Below the pieces are notes generated by a model, which worked only from the letters and a program-made list of their open reading frames with translations, searched no databases and was not told the DNA's origin. The translations under genes and the position numbers were made by a program. This document shows, piece after piece, positions 10,129-20,179 of a stretch of DNA of 64,000 nucleotides (position 1 is its first letter; each line of letters begins with the position of its first letter). This DNA comes from Parasponia andersonii (lineage: Eukaryota; Streptophyta; Magnoliopsida; Rosales; Cannabaceae), in contig JXTB01000293.1 of NCBI GenBank assembly GCA_002914805.1, positions 305,320 to 369,319 of the forward strand, written 5' to 3'.

Positions 10129-11421
10129 TGAAAGGGCAAAGTTTGTTGTCATTTGAGATGTTACAACATCACTGTCTATGTTGACTAACAGTGATTTTGA
10201 GTTGATGTTGCAACATCACTAGAATATTTGACCTGTCATTTTTGAACATGTTTGTCCAAATTTTACAGTTGTCTTATGATTGAATATATGTTCAATTAGT
10301 TGGGTTTTAATCAAAAATATCAATAGTTATTATTTGCCTTATAGGAAAATTATATTCACATATTTCTTTCTTATTTAGGTGTGTTTTAATGAATATTGGT
10401 TATTAGGTAATTAATAATATTAATTGGTTAATATTTCTAGAATTAATCAATCTTGATTTTAATCAATCAGATTATCATTTTTGGGCTAATTAAATCTAAT
10501 TACTTTGACAGCTTGCATTTTATGGAATCTACCTTATTTTATAAGTAGTGAATTTAATCTCTTGAGGTGTCGTTTCTTTATTAATTTTTAGCTGATTCTT
10601 TTTGTGTGTGAACATCTTTTATTTGATTAATTTGTACAAAAAAATGGAATTTTTATTTCAGGTAACAAATCAACACTTTTTTTAGAAAGGTTACAAATCT
10701 GGCTGTTTAGATAGGGCCGATATTGTAACATCACTGTGCAAAATCAGCAATAATTTCAAATTAGACTTAATTGTGAAAATATTATTCTTGACTGATCTAG
10801 TTGACTTCCAATCAGCATTTATGATGAAGAAAATGTGTCTTGCAAATTACCAAAGACTGGAAGAGCTCAAGTACTATAAATATGTGTCTAGGCTAGAGTC
10901 CTAGGTATGCCATGTATATTTGAGATTGCCATTAGAGCAATACTTTGATAAATGTTTCTATACTTTGTCTAATGAGACTAAGAGGGATTTTTAGTCGTGA
11001 GAGTGCTTCGAGAGAAGTACGAGAACTTCGGGAGAAGTGCAACAAGTCTTCAGGAGAAGACAGGTTCCGTGAAATCTGAAGAGAGTTCAGACAAAAAGAA
11101 TCACATCAAGTCGAGGGGAGCTCACTAGACAGATTAGTAAAGGAGTACTGACATATTGCAACATTTAAAACAAGAAGTCTTTTAAATTTGATTGGTGTTT
11201 ATACTCACATTATTCTTTACTAATAAATTTATTTCTCTTGGTGTGGCCCCTTGGATGTAGACTATTGGGCAATAGTTGAACCAAATAAAAATATTGTGTG
11301 TCAATTTTTTTTTACTTTTCAGTGTTACAACATCTATATTATAATTTTCCGCATATTCACCTTACATAATTAATTGGATAATTAATTATATTCAGTAAGA
11401 ATATAAGAAACGGTCGTAACA
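10129..11421 (+). repeat. Sirevirus 3' LTR
   Basis: Starts TGAAAGGG after the polypurine tract and ends GTAACA; the last ~90 bp match the 5' LTR end and 10976-11280 matches the inverted piece at 1680-1973. It has a TATA-like TATAAATA at 10874-10881 and a CTTGGATGTAGAC block typical of copia LTR ends. Length about 1293 bp. Confidence 0.85.
10874..10881 (+). promoter_or_regulatory. LTR TATA box (Sirevirus)
   Basis: TATAAATA inside the 3' LTR, upstream of the region duplicated at the 5' end, placed as expected for the U3 promoter. Confidence 0.5.
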
Positions 11422-11683
11422 TTATCAATTTTGTTATGTTGTGTCGTAACATTATCAAGTTTGCTATGTTGTATTATAATATCTTTTGCTTTGGTCTCTC
11501 CTTGAAATAAAATAAAATAAAATAGAATCTTGTTTGGTGTTATCGTGTATAGATCCGGAAAAATATTACAAGCCATAGAAAATGTAAAATAACCATATAA
11601 TAGGGCTGTATGTTGTTGTATTGAGGTAAGTAAGATTAGCTTGTGATGCTGGACTTAGGGCTTTCCATGACGAGACTTTAGAC
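11422..11683. other. Intergenic flank
   Basis: AT-rich DNA after the Sirevirus. A short phrase GTCGTAACATTATCAA occurs twice (about 11414 and 11445). No gene seen. Confidence 0.5.
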
Positions 11684-11876
11684 TGATAATGCTGGAAATC
11701 CCAATTATTATATCAAATTTTTTTGTACCAACACATGTGATATGTGATTTGTCATCACATTATTAGTGATAATATTAAATTTAACTTTATCACTAATGAA
11801 GTGATAACAAATTACATACCACATGTATTAGTATTAAGATTTTAGTATAATAGTTGGGGTACCCCAAGCATTATCC
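11684..11876. mobile_element. Fold-back MITE
   Basis: The left half (from GATAATGCTGG through CCAATTATTATATCA) is the imperfect inverse of the right half, ending TAGTTGGGGTACCCCAAGC. Inverted homology covers almost the whole ~193 bp, centred near 11780, and includes the pair ATATGTGATTTGTCATCAC / GTGATAACAAATTACATAC. There is no coding capacity. A possible duplication TTTAGAC lies on both sides but the right copy is a few bases off, so the superfamily is unassigned. Confidence 0.8.
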
Positions 11877-12672
11877 AATTTTAGACTTATTTTTAAAAAA
11901 ATGAAAATAAAAAAAATAAAAACTTAGCTAAGTAATGTGTCAGACATTAAAAAGGATTGAAAATAACATAACACAATCCTAAGATCGTTCATATTAAACT
12001 ATTAGAAATGAGATTGTTAAGAATGCTTGTGTCCATAACGAAAAAAGCTTAAGGACTTGATCATAAACATGGAAGCGTTACTTGATAAAGAGCCGGAGGA
12101 TTAGAGATCTTTCGCAACCAAAGCACTCAATGTCTGGTCAAAGGATCTCTCACTATAATAGTAGCAGGGCAAGAAGAGCATATGTATTAGAATTAGCATA
12201 AGGACCATAACCCAAATAATTTACTTTATATATGACTCAACTCGGGTATCCATCAATCTTAATTAGGTCATTTAATTGGGTATCTATATTATTAATCCAC
12301 ACTCAGACGAATATTCTTGACCTAACCCAATTAGATCACTAGATAGGATCCACAAGAAAAAATATGACATAATATAATTAACATAAATACTTGGACCAAT
12401 AGGAAATAATAATTTCCTCATAGTATGCTCAGTCTTAAGTTTAACCCTCGTGAGATTAAAGTAAACAAATAAACTTATAAGGTCTTGATTATGCGAATTA
12501 AATCAATTGAGAAAATTTTTCGTGAAGATTGTGATGAAGAGAAAGTCCTTTTATCATTCCTTTGATGGTCGAATCCATTCATAAGGTCAAATAAGGCAAT
12601 AGATTTTGGATTAATATTTCTAACCTCGGACGAGGTCATGGAATACCTGATTTTTTGATCAAAATCTTGACC

Positions 12673-13070
12673 TTAATGTTTTTGTTAGATTCTTTAGTGC
12701 AAATAGGATAAACTAAAGTTGCATTCTGTTTCGAAGAACTTGGAATTTTGCAAATTTATCAACCAAGATTTGGAAAATTATTTCAAAGTCTTTGAGGGTT
12801 CAATTTCTATAGAAGGGGCACGAATTTAGTTTTGCATAGTGACAATGAAGTAGTATTTATATTGTACGCAATGCTCGATTACGTATTAATGTTTTTGTTA
12901 AATTCTTTACTGCAAATAGATAAATTAAAGTTGCACTACATTTTCAAGAACTTGAAATTCACTAAATTCATCAACCAACATTTGGTAAATTATTACAAAA
13001 TATTTGAGGATTCGATTTTTATAAAAGATCGTATGAATGTCTAAAGTTTTTAACTACATATTAATGTTTG
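12673..13070. repeat. Diverged direct repeat, ~213-bp unit
   Basis: Two long copies start at about 12673 and 12886 (TTAATGTTTTTGTTA, then GCAAATAG, AACTTG, TCATCAACCAA, TTTGAGG blocks). A third start at about 13062 is cut short by the Tat-1 5' LTR. The ORF at 12832-13044 lies across the second copy and shows no family. Confidence 0.75.
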
Positions 13071-13110
13071 TTCCATGTTTGTAGGACAAACACGAAATGA
13101 TTTTTTAATA

Positions 13111-13115
13111 TATTT
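13111..13115. repeat. Target-site duplication of Tat-1, left copy
   Basis: TATTT directly before the LTR TG; matched at 24207-24211 after the 3' LTR. Confidence 0.75.
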
Positions 13116-13738
13116 TGTTGTGCAATCTAAAATCTAGACATTGGTCAATGCCAAAAAAAGAAAGTTAATGACTGAGGAGAATGCACCCGAGCAAATGTTG
13201 GAAACAACTAATAGTGCCACCTGCTCTATATAGATGATCATGCGACCAGCATGAAAAAGAAACTAGATCAATTTTCTTCAAGTGAGTAATCTATAAAGAA
13301 AGGGAAATAAGCTTTTGAATAGAGATCAAGTAATCCATTCTATTTAAGTTATTACCCAATCTTGTATTATTACCCGAAATTATATTTTCTGATTATGTAC
13401 TTTCCCGGTTTCATAATTGGGAAATATTGAGTCACCTTCATCTATATAAAGAGGGCTCAGTCTCATTATAGAGGATCTCACAGTCATCTCACAGTCATCT
13501 CACAATCACTTCACTATATACTCTGTAATTCTCTATCTGCTCTCACCTTGAGATTTAGAAAAACTCTTGTAATTCTCTAGAAAATAGTGAAAAACAGTGG
13601 ACGTAGGCTCATCTTTTTTGCGGCTGAACTATTATAAAATTCTTGTTTCTTTAATTGCTTTGCTTTATCAACCCTTTTTACACATAAGCTACATCTCATA
13701 AGTCTAAAAATTCATTGTTGATAAAACCTCCATCAACA
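13116..13738 (+). repeat. Tat-1 5' LTR
   Basis: TGTTGTGCAATC to CCATCAACA; matches 23619-24206 along its length with moderate divergence. Its TATA box is TATATAAA at 13443-13450. The following TTGGTGCTAG at 13740 is the likely primer site (Tat-2 has TTGGCGCTAG at the same place). Confidence 0.88.
13443..13450 (+). promoter_or_regulatory. LTR TATA box (Tat-1)
   Basis: TATATAAA followed by GAGGGCTCAGTC; the same arrangement is kept at 30206 in the Tat-2 5' LTR and near 50247 in its 3' LTR. Confidence 0.6.
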
Positions 13739-13797
13739 ATTGGTGCTAGATAGAGTGCTACTCCAGCAAAAAGTTCATCAATTCTGCTTATTCAACA

Positions 13798-15600
13798 ATG
13801 GAAAATACCAGAAGTACTACTAGGAATGCTGGAGTTAGACAAAATCAATCTCAAAGTACTACTGATGCACAGGTCAATCTTGTTCAAGATCAACCAGTTG
13901 TGACCGCATTTAGGAGAATATCGTCCAGAGACAAGATCGCATGGAGGATGCTCTAGCAAATTTTTAGCAAATCACCAATTAGATCAATGTTTCTCTGAGG
14001 TGACTTGCAGAAAGATAGATGGTACTCCACCATAGCACGAACATCCTAGAGATCGCCCTATCCGATGACTAGAAAGAGGAATCCAAATCCAAGAGATGGG
14101 AATTTGGGACCAACCCAAGACCCGTCAGGAGGGCCATATAGATCGCACTTCTAAGGGAAAAGGAAAAGCTATAGACTTATTACAGGAATTTGATACTGGG
14201 AGTTTGAGTAAAAACCATGATCATGGATAGCTTTCTAGGAGAGCTCCTGTCAACCATGATTGTCTAAGCTACAAGCAAAATCGTCAATCGATAAGTGTCT
14301 TCGAAAAAATTAGCATAGAGCCTAGGCACAACTCTGCAGACCTAAGACAACATCTAGAATAGTGACGTCAAAGAAGTAGTCATGAGCGATCTACTTCGTA
14401 TCAAAATGACTGAACCCCATCACGTCAAACTATTTTAGTGAAATCTTCATAAAGGTTACTGCAAACCCTGTCTAATCAACCTATCTTATGTTGTGATAAT
14501 AGTGACTAGAGACTACCCCTACTACCAGCAAGAGACAATGCCCTTCCTTCTAACATTGACGTTCACAATCTGAGGATCGCTTTAGATGCACTTGCTAGAT
14601 GGGATGATGAGCTCACAGATTGATATCGTCAATCACCATTCAGCGAAGAAGTTTGAGCTGCTGCATTATCTATTGAATTCAAACTTCCCACTATAAACAC
14701 TTTTAATAGGAAGGATGATCCACAAGATTGTATAGATCACTTCAACAACTTGATTGAGCTTCATTGAGTTGAAGACCTCGTATGTTGTAGGTGTTTTACT
14801 GTAACTTTCCCGGGTGCAGCGAAGAAGTGGTTCTGTGGACTTCAGCCTAATTCAATCTCATTTTAGCAATAACTTTAGACTGCATTCTTGAGGCGATTTC
14901 AAGCTATAAAGAACTTTATTGTTCCATTGATTTGCTTGTCCAACATTTGACAAAGTTCAAAGGAAACTCCGTGATCATACCTCAACCTATTTACTTCAGA
15001 GTTAGCGAAAGTCAACAACCCACCTGAAGAAAGAGTCCTAACTCTAATGATGACTGGAGTACGACCAGAGACTAAAATCTAAGAAGAATTGTTGGAGCAA
15101 GAATGTAGGACTTTTGACGACTTCTATTGGAGAGTTGGTCAACATCTAAGGGTGGAATCTTCTTAGAAAAATCTTCATACGATGAAAAAGGGAGGCAAAG
15201 ACACGAACAAAGATGCAACCACAACAATCAATAATAACAACAACAATAAGTTAAAGAAAAGAAAGAACAAGCAACCAGTTGAAAAGTAGCCCGAACTGAA
15301 AAAGCAGGAAATTCTGAGAGCTCCCCTGCAGTTCAATAATTACACTAAACTGAGTGCACCCATAGATCATATATATACAGTAACAAATCAATATGAGTGA
15401 TATCATCAGATAGAGCAAATGAACTAGGACAGAGCTAAATGGAATCCCAACAAGTTCTGCCGATATCACAATGATATTAGACACAAAACTATTAATTGCT
15501 CTGAAAGATGAGATCGAAAATTCATTTAAAGAAGGGCGACTGTGGTAGTATACTAGGCAGAACAATGGGAGAAGAAAAGAAAACAAATAGCGACCTCTTG
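13798..15600 (+). pseudogene. Tat-1 gag
   Basis: The ATG at 13798 reads MENTRSTTRNAGVRQNQSQS; the Tat-2 counterpart at 30543 begins in the same way. The retrotrans_gag core is readable at about 14670-15130 in changing frames (FKLPTINTFNRKDDPQDCI, FPGAAKKWFCGLQPNS, LMMTGVRPETKI, FDDFYWRVGQHLRVESS), then a basic, Asn-rich tail and CRYHNDIRHKTINC, a decayed nucleic-acid-binding motif. Gag builds the particle around the element RNA. Numerous stops and frameshifts; no protein expected. Confidence 0.75.
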
Positions 15601-15639
15601 AGGTTCAATATGAAGTACAAACCATCTTCGGAGGACTAC

Positions 15640-16330
15640 ATGTAGGAGGAGATTCGAAAAAGGCACAGGATAGGTATGCATGGGAAGCTCGACAGTAGCC
15701 ATTAACCAATATGATACACCTCAAGCAACATCTACAGAAGCTTTAGCGGGTACCTGACATGGACACCACTTTCACGGAGCTAGATATAAGAGAGGTCATT
15801 AAGATCAACTGTGGGAGTACACAACTACGGCGAGTATTAGTCAACAATGGGAGTGTTGTTGACATCTTGTATTATGATGCCTTCAAAAAATAGGGTCCAG
15901 TGATATGATTTAAAAACCATTATCACTCCATTCTATGGATTCACTAACGACAGCATAATGCCAAAGGGCATGATTAAGCTAATTATGAACGTTATAACTT
16001 ATCCTAGAGTTTCAATAGTGATGACTCGATTCTTGGTAGTACATTGTCCTTCTGCATTCGATGCCATACTAGGAAGACCAAGCTTGAGGGAACTTTGAGC
16101 TGTTACTTTGATTTATTATCTTTCTATGAAGTTCCTAACTCAACATGGAGTAGGCAAAGTGTGAGGCAATCAATACAACATGTAGTTCTATTAAAACAAT
16201 TCTTTAAGGCTCGCAACGAGAGATATAATACTTCGCACAATGATGGTTCAGCTACAAAAAGAATCGTCAAGCGAAACATTAATCAAAAATGGCGACCCAC
16301 GAGAAATGGATGGAGAGGTCAAGACTGAAC
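15640..16330 (+). pseudogene. Tat-1 protease region
   Basis: Around 15830-15890 the retropepsin-like block reads LRRVLVNNGSVVDILYYDAF. The family norm is LVDNGSSADIL, so the catalytic Asp is Asn here. Downstream pieces (LGSTLSFCIRCHTR, QSVRQSIQHVVLLKQFFKARNE) complete the region before the RT. The protease would have cut gag-pol. Stops and frameshifts are frequent. Confidence 0.65.
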
Positions 16331-16519
16331 CCATTGAAGACTTGGAAGATTCGTCAATCCACAAGTCTTCAAAGGTATTAAAAATTGGAATAAAGCTTCA
16401 AGAACCTATGTGAGTTGCACTAGTCCAATTTCCAAAAGTGAACTTAGATGTCTTCGCATGGCAACATTCGGATATAGTAGGAATTGATCCAAATATTATG
16501 TGATATTACCTCAATATTG

Positions 16520-17290
16520 ATATTTCAAAAAAGCTCGTACGACAGAAAAGAAGGCGATGAATCCAGAACACTACATTGCATTAAAAGAGGAGATTGACAA
16601 GCTACTCGAGATCGAATTCATCAGGGAATCTTTTTACCCAAACTGGCTTACAAATCTAGTTTTGGTGAAGAAAACCCATGGAAAGTCATGTATTAACTTT
16701 ATAGATCTCAAGAAAGCATGCTCGAAGGATAGTTTTTCATTTCCAAGAATCAACCAGTTCGTAAATGCAACATCTGAGCATGAACTATTGAGTTTTATGG
16801 ATGCATATTCTGGACATAACCAAAATTCCTATGTACGAGCTTGATGAAGAGCATACCTTGTTCATCACTGATCGAAGATTATACTATTATAAGAATATGC
16901 TTTCTTCGGATTCATCAACTCAGGAGCAATTTATCAGCATCTTGCTAATATGATGTTTACAAAATAAATCGGCAAGATAATAGAAATATACGTTGATGAC
17001 ATGTTGGTGAAGTCGAAGAAAACTGAAGATCACGTCAAGCACTTTGATGAGATGTTCAAAATTCTTCGAAAGTATTAGATGAAGCTAAACCCCAAAAGTG
17101 TGCGCTAAGGGTAGGATCTGAGAAGTTTCTTAGATTCATGGTCAATCAGCGGAGTATCGAAATGAATCCTAAAAAATGGCTGCACTAAGTCGATTTATAT
17201 TGAGATCAAACGACAAATGCTAACCATTCTTTGAGGTGTTGAAGAGGTTTGAGTGGACGAAAAAGTGCGAGTAGGCGTTCCAAAATTTGA
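16520..17290 (+). pseudogene. Tat-1 reverse transcriptase
   Basis: RVT_1-type domain. From 16557 MNPEHYIALKEEIDKLLE, FIDLKKACSKDSFSFPRI and HELLSFMDAYSGHNQ; after a frameshift near 16825 PMYELDEEHTLFITD, then IYVDDMLVKSKK with the catalytic YVDD at about 16990-17001, and KLNPKSVR. Then a damaged thumb and connection. It would copy element RNA to cDNA in the particle. Broken by frameshifts and stops such as the TAG near 17079. Confidence 0.82.
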
Positions 17291-17760
17291 AAAAAATACT
17301 TGAGTTCTCTTCCACTCTTATCGAAGCCACAACTAAGGGAAAAGTTGTATTTGTACCTTGCCATTTCCAAATATGCGATAAGCATTGCATTAATTCGACT
17401 AGAAGAAAATATACAACGACCTGTATATTATGTTAGCAAAAGACTACTTAAGGCCGAAACGAGATATCCAGAGATGGTAAAGTTGGCACTAGCACTTGTT
17501 ATCACATCTAGGAAGCTTCGGCCATATTTTCATGCACATGCCATCGAGGTTTTCACAAACTTTCCTTTGAAACAGGTTTTGCAAAAGCCTGAAGCAGTGG
17601 GATGATTACTCAAGTGGGCAATCGAGTTGAGTTAATTCGACATTAATTTTCAACCCCGAAGTGCGATTAAGGGTCAAGTTCTCATTGATTTTATTGTAGA
17701 GTTCATTTTTGACGTCGATCTTCCCACTGAAGTAATTGAGAGACCTACCATAGATTTAAC
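17290..17760 (+). pseudogene. Tat-1 first RNase H domain
   Basis: 17300-17605 gives LYLYLAISKYAISIALIRLE, VYYVSKRLLKAETRYPEMVK, LRPYFHAHAIEVFTNFPLKQ and VLQKPEAVG, the RNase H-like domain that directly follows RT in Ty3-gypsy elements. The next block ELS-stop-FDINFQPRSAIKGQ has a TAA at 17633 where the family has Gln; Tat-2 has the same TAA. It should remove RNA from RNA-DNA hybrids. Confidence 0.8.
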
Positions 17761-18240
17761 TAAATTATGGAAACTCTATGTTGATGAATCATCGAATGAG
17801 AATAGGGCTAGAGTAGGCTTGATGTTAATTATTCCAAAAGGGCATAATATCCATTGTGCGCTTCGCTTCGGATTTCCAGCATCAAATAATGAAGTAGAAT
17901 ACGAGAAGTTGATAGCTGGACTCAAGCTCGCACAAGAAATGAAGGTGAAAATAATCAAGGTGTTTAGTGATTCTCAATTGGTTGATTGTCAAGTGATCGA
18001 CGATTACCAGGCTAGAAAGGGAAAGATGCTGGCCTATCTACAAGAGGTGCAACGGCTTCTTTCAATGTTTACTGCTTATAGCATCCAGGTGCTTCCCCAT
18101 ACTAGAAACACTTAGGCAGATGCTTTAGCCAAAATAACCTCAATAAAAGATACAGAATTGCTGAAGGAGGTCCTTATCGAATTCCTTGTAAAACTAAGTA
18201 TCGAATTAGAGCCTCAAATAAACATGCCGATTCACCAAAA
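17761..18240 (+). pseudogene. Tat-1 second (archaeal-like) RNase H domain
   Basis: Reads KLWKLYVDESSNENRARVGL, MLIIPKGHNIHCALRFGFPA, SNNEVEYEKLIAGLKLAQEM and VFSDSQLVDCQVIDDYQARK. This is the extra RNase H of the Tat lineage, and the catalytic D, E and D positions can be made out. It ends in VLPHTRNT-stop-ADALAKI, where TAG at about 18114 replaces Gln. It is the best preserved part of Tat-1 pol. Confidence 0.82.
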
Positions 18241-19460
18241 ACCTTCATGGATAGATCCTATAATAAAGTATCTACAAGAAGGTGACCTTTATGAGAATAA
18301 AGACAATGTGAAATGACTTCGAATGAAGCCAGCTTGCTACATCGTATATGACGGGAAGCTTTATCGAAGAAGTTTTAGCTCACCATTATTGTTATATTTT
18401 TATGAGAACAAAGCACTATACATTATGAGAGAAATTCATGAAGGGATATGTGAAAATCATTCTAGGGAACAAGCACTTGCTAACAAAGCTCTTAGATAAG
18501 GGTATTTTTGCCCTACTATGAAGAAGAATGCAATGGAATTTGTAAGGAAATGCGACAAATGTCAGAGATTTTTATCCATTCCTAGATCACCTCCTGTTCT
18601 TCTTACTTCGATGACTAGTCCATGGCCATTGTAGTATGAGGAATCGGTACTATTAGAATGCTCAGATTGAAGTACACAGTAGTTGCAGTTATTATTTCAC
18701 CAAGTGGATAGAGGCTGAAGCCTTAAGTACTATTTCCACAAAGAAGATGATAGATTTTATTTATAAGTATATAATTTGCCAATATGGTATACCGTATACT
18801 ATAGTTTCTAATAATGAGAAATAATTCCATTGTAATGAGTTTCATAACTTCTGCGATAACTTAGGCATTAACAAAAGTTTCTCTGCTATTATTCATCCAC
18901 AAGCTAATGGTCAGGTCAAAGCTATAAATAAGGTACTTAAACAGAACCTAAAGACAAAGCTGAAGAACACAAGGGACCTTGGCTAGAAATATTTCCCGAA
19001 ATACTATGGGCTTATCGCACCACTTAACAAACCACTATTGGAGAAAGTCTATTCTCTCTGGCCTATAGATATAAAGCAATGATCCCAGTTGAAATTGATG
19101 CGAGCTCCTTATAATGGACTACTTATGAGCAAGACCAAAATGATGTATTGATGAGAATTGAGGTCGATCTTTTGGAGGAAAAGTGCGAGCAATCTTAACT
19201 ACGAGTTGCATTATATCAACAACATATTGTTCGCCATTACAATTCTAAGGTGACAAATAGATAATTTGAAGTTGGTGATCTTGTCCTTCAACAAGTTCTC
19301 CCTAATACTAGAGAGCACATCGCTGATGTATTTGGACCTTCTTAGGAAGGACCGTATGTTATCGACGTCATTATTTGACTTGGGACATATAAGTTAGCTC
19401 GCACTAGAAGATAAAAAATCCAACATATTTGGAATACAGAATAGCTTTGTCATTGTTATT
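18241..19460 (+). pseudogene. Tat-1 integrase
   Basis: Begins with a damaged zinc-binding part (REIHEG, MEFVRKCDKCQRF, near 18430-18570), then the core in several frames: TKWIEAEALSTISTKKMIDF, ICQYGIPYTIVSNNEK, FCDNLGINKSFSAIIHPQAN and GQVKAINKVLKQNLKTKL. Catalytic positions are partly lost: SDNGKQ reads SNNEK and the Glu of GQVEAIN reads Lys. The C-terminal block FEVGDLVLQQVLPNTREH is followed by GPS-stop-EGPYVI (TAG at 19343) and WNTE-stop-LCH near 19430. No function is expected. Confidence 0.8.
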
Positions 19461-20179
19461 AATTAAATCTTCATGCGTATCTTCATATAGCTTTAATAGC
19501 CTAATTTTTTTTATTCGTTATTCGGATTTTTTAATAAAGGCATTATTTCTTCGATCTATCATCTTGTTATTTCTTTTTTGGTTCGTCTATTATAGTTTTA
19601 TGGTCGTCTTCGAACACCATAAAACTCGGGATAGTGGGATCAAATCAAGTAATCTTCTACTTGCTTTCTAAGGAACTGTGCAAAGATTCATTTAGAGAGG
19701 TTAGAATTTCGGATCGCCAAATTTCTAAAATTTCTTAAAATCTTAGGATTTTCTCCTCACTTCATGTCTTAGCATATAATATTACGCGATATCCCTCCTT
19801 GAACAAAAAAGTGACTAAGCAAAATATCTATAGTTTGATGTGACATATTGCTATAAACTCTATTTTGACAAGGAACTTTTCAAAAATAAATATTGAGTTC
19901 GTACCACTCATGTTCGATGTTTTTCTTAAGTGACCTAATTTATCCTAATGCTTAAAATCTCTTTTTAAGTTATTTGGATTTGAATCGCTATAGTGTACCA
20001 ATCAGTCACTATGATTGACTACTTGGTTAAATTATACATGCATTCATATATTATTATGCGATATGTTCTAACATTATTTTGCAGGAATAAAATAATTTCA
20101 TAAATATAAGCTTGCACCCGTGTTCGGCAAAATATTACAAAATAAACAAGCAAGCCTGTATTTGTCTTTAACTTTACAA
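19461..20179 (+). other. Tat-1 spacer between pol and antisense gene
   Basis: Non-coding and AT-rich. It contains CATAAAACTCGGGATAGTGG near 19618; Tat-2 has the purine-rich form ACTCGGGGGGTAGTGGG at the same place (46069). This could be an internal polypurine-like tract or a shared UTR element. Confidence 0.5.

Larger units (their letters stand above)
1680..11421 (+). mobile_element. Ty1-copia LTR retrotransposon, Sirevirus type, degenerate
   Basis: Order seen: damaged 5' LTR (to 2064), initiator-Met-tRNA primer site, gag, protease, integrase, reverse transcriptase, RNase H (2137-6995), a spacer, an extra long reading frame (7891-9789), two polypurine tracts and a 3' LTR of about 1.29 kb (10129-11421). 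The long gag, PR-INT-RT-RH order, extra envelope-like frame and repeated polypurine tract are typical of Sirevirus (SIRE1/Maximus) elements. The 5' LTR keeps only its last ~90 bp in direct orientation, preceded by an inverted LTR piece. No target duplication can be defined on the left. Confidence 0.85.

Noticed and set aside
18590..18660. Clean first-Asp block of Tat-1 integrase
   Set aside because: Searched for the PWPFAVWGIDIIG-type motif; only a heavily frameshifted trace exists, so no catalytic claim is made for it.
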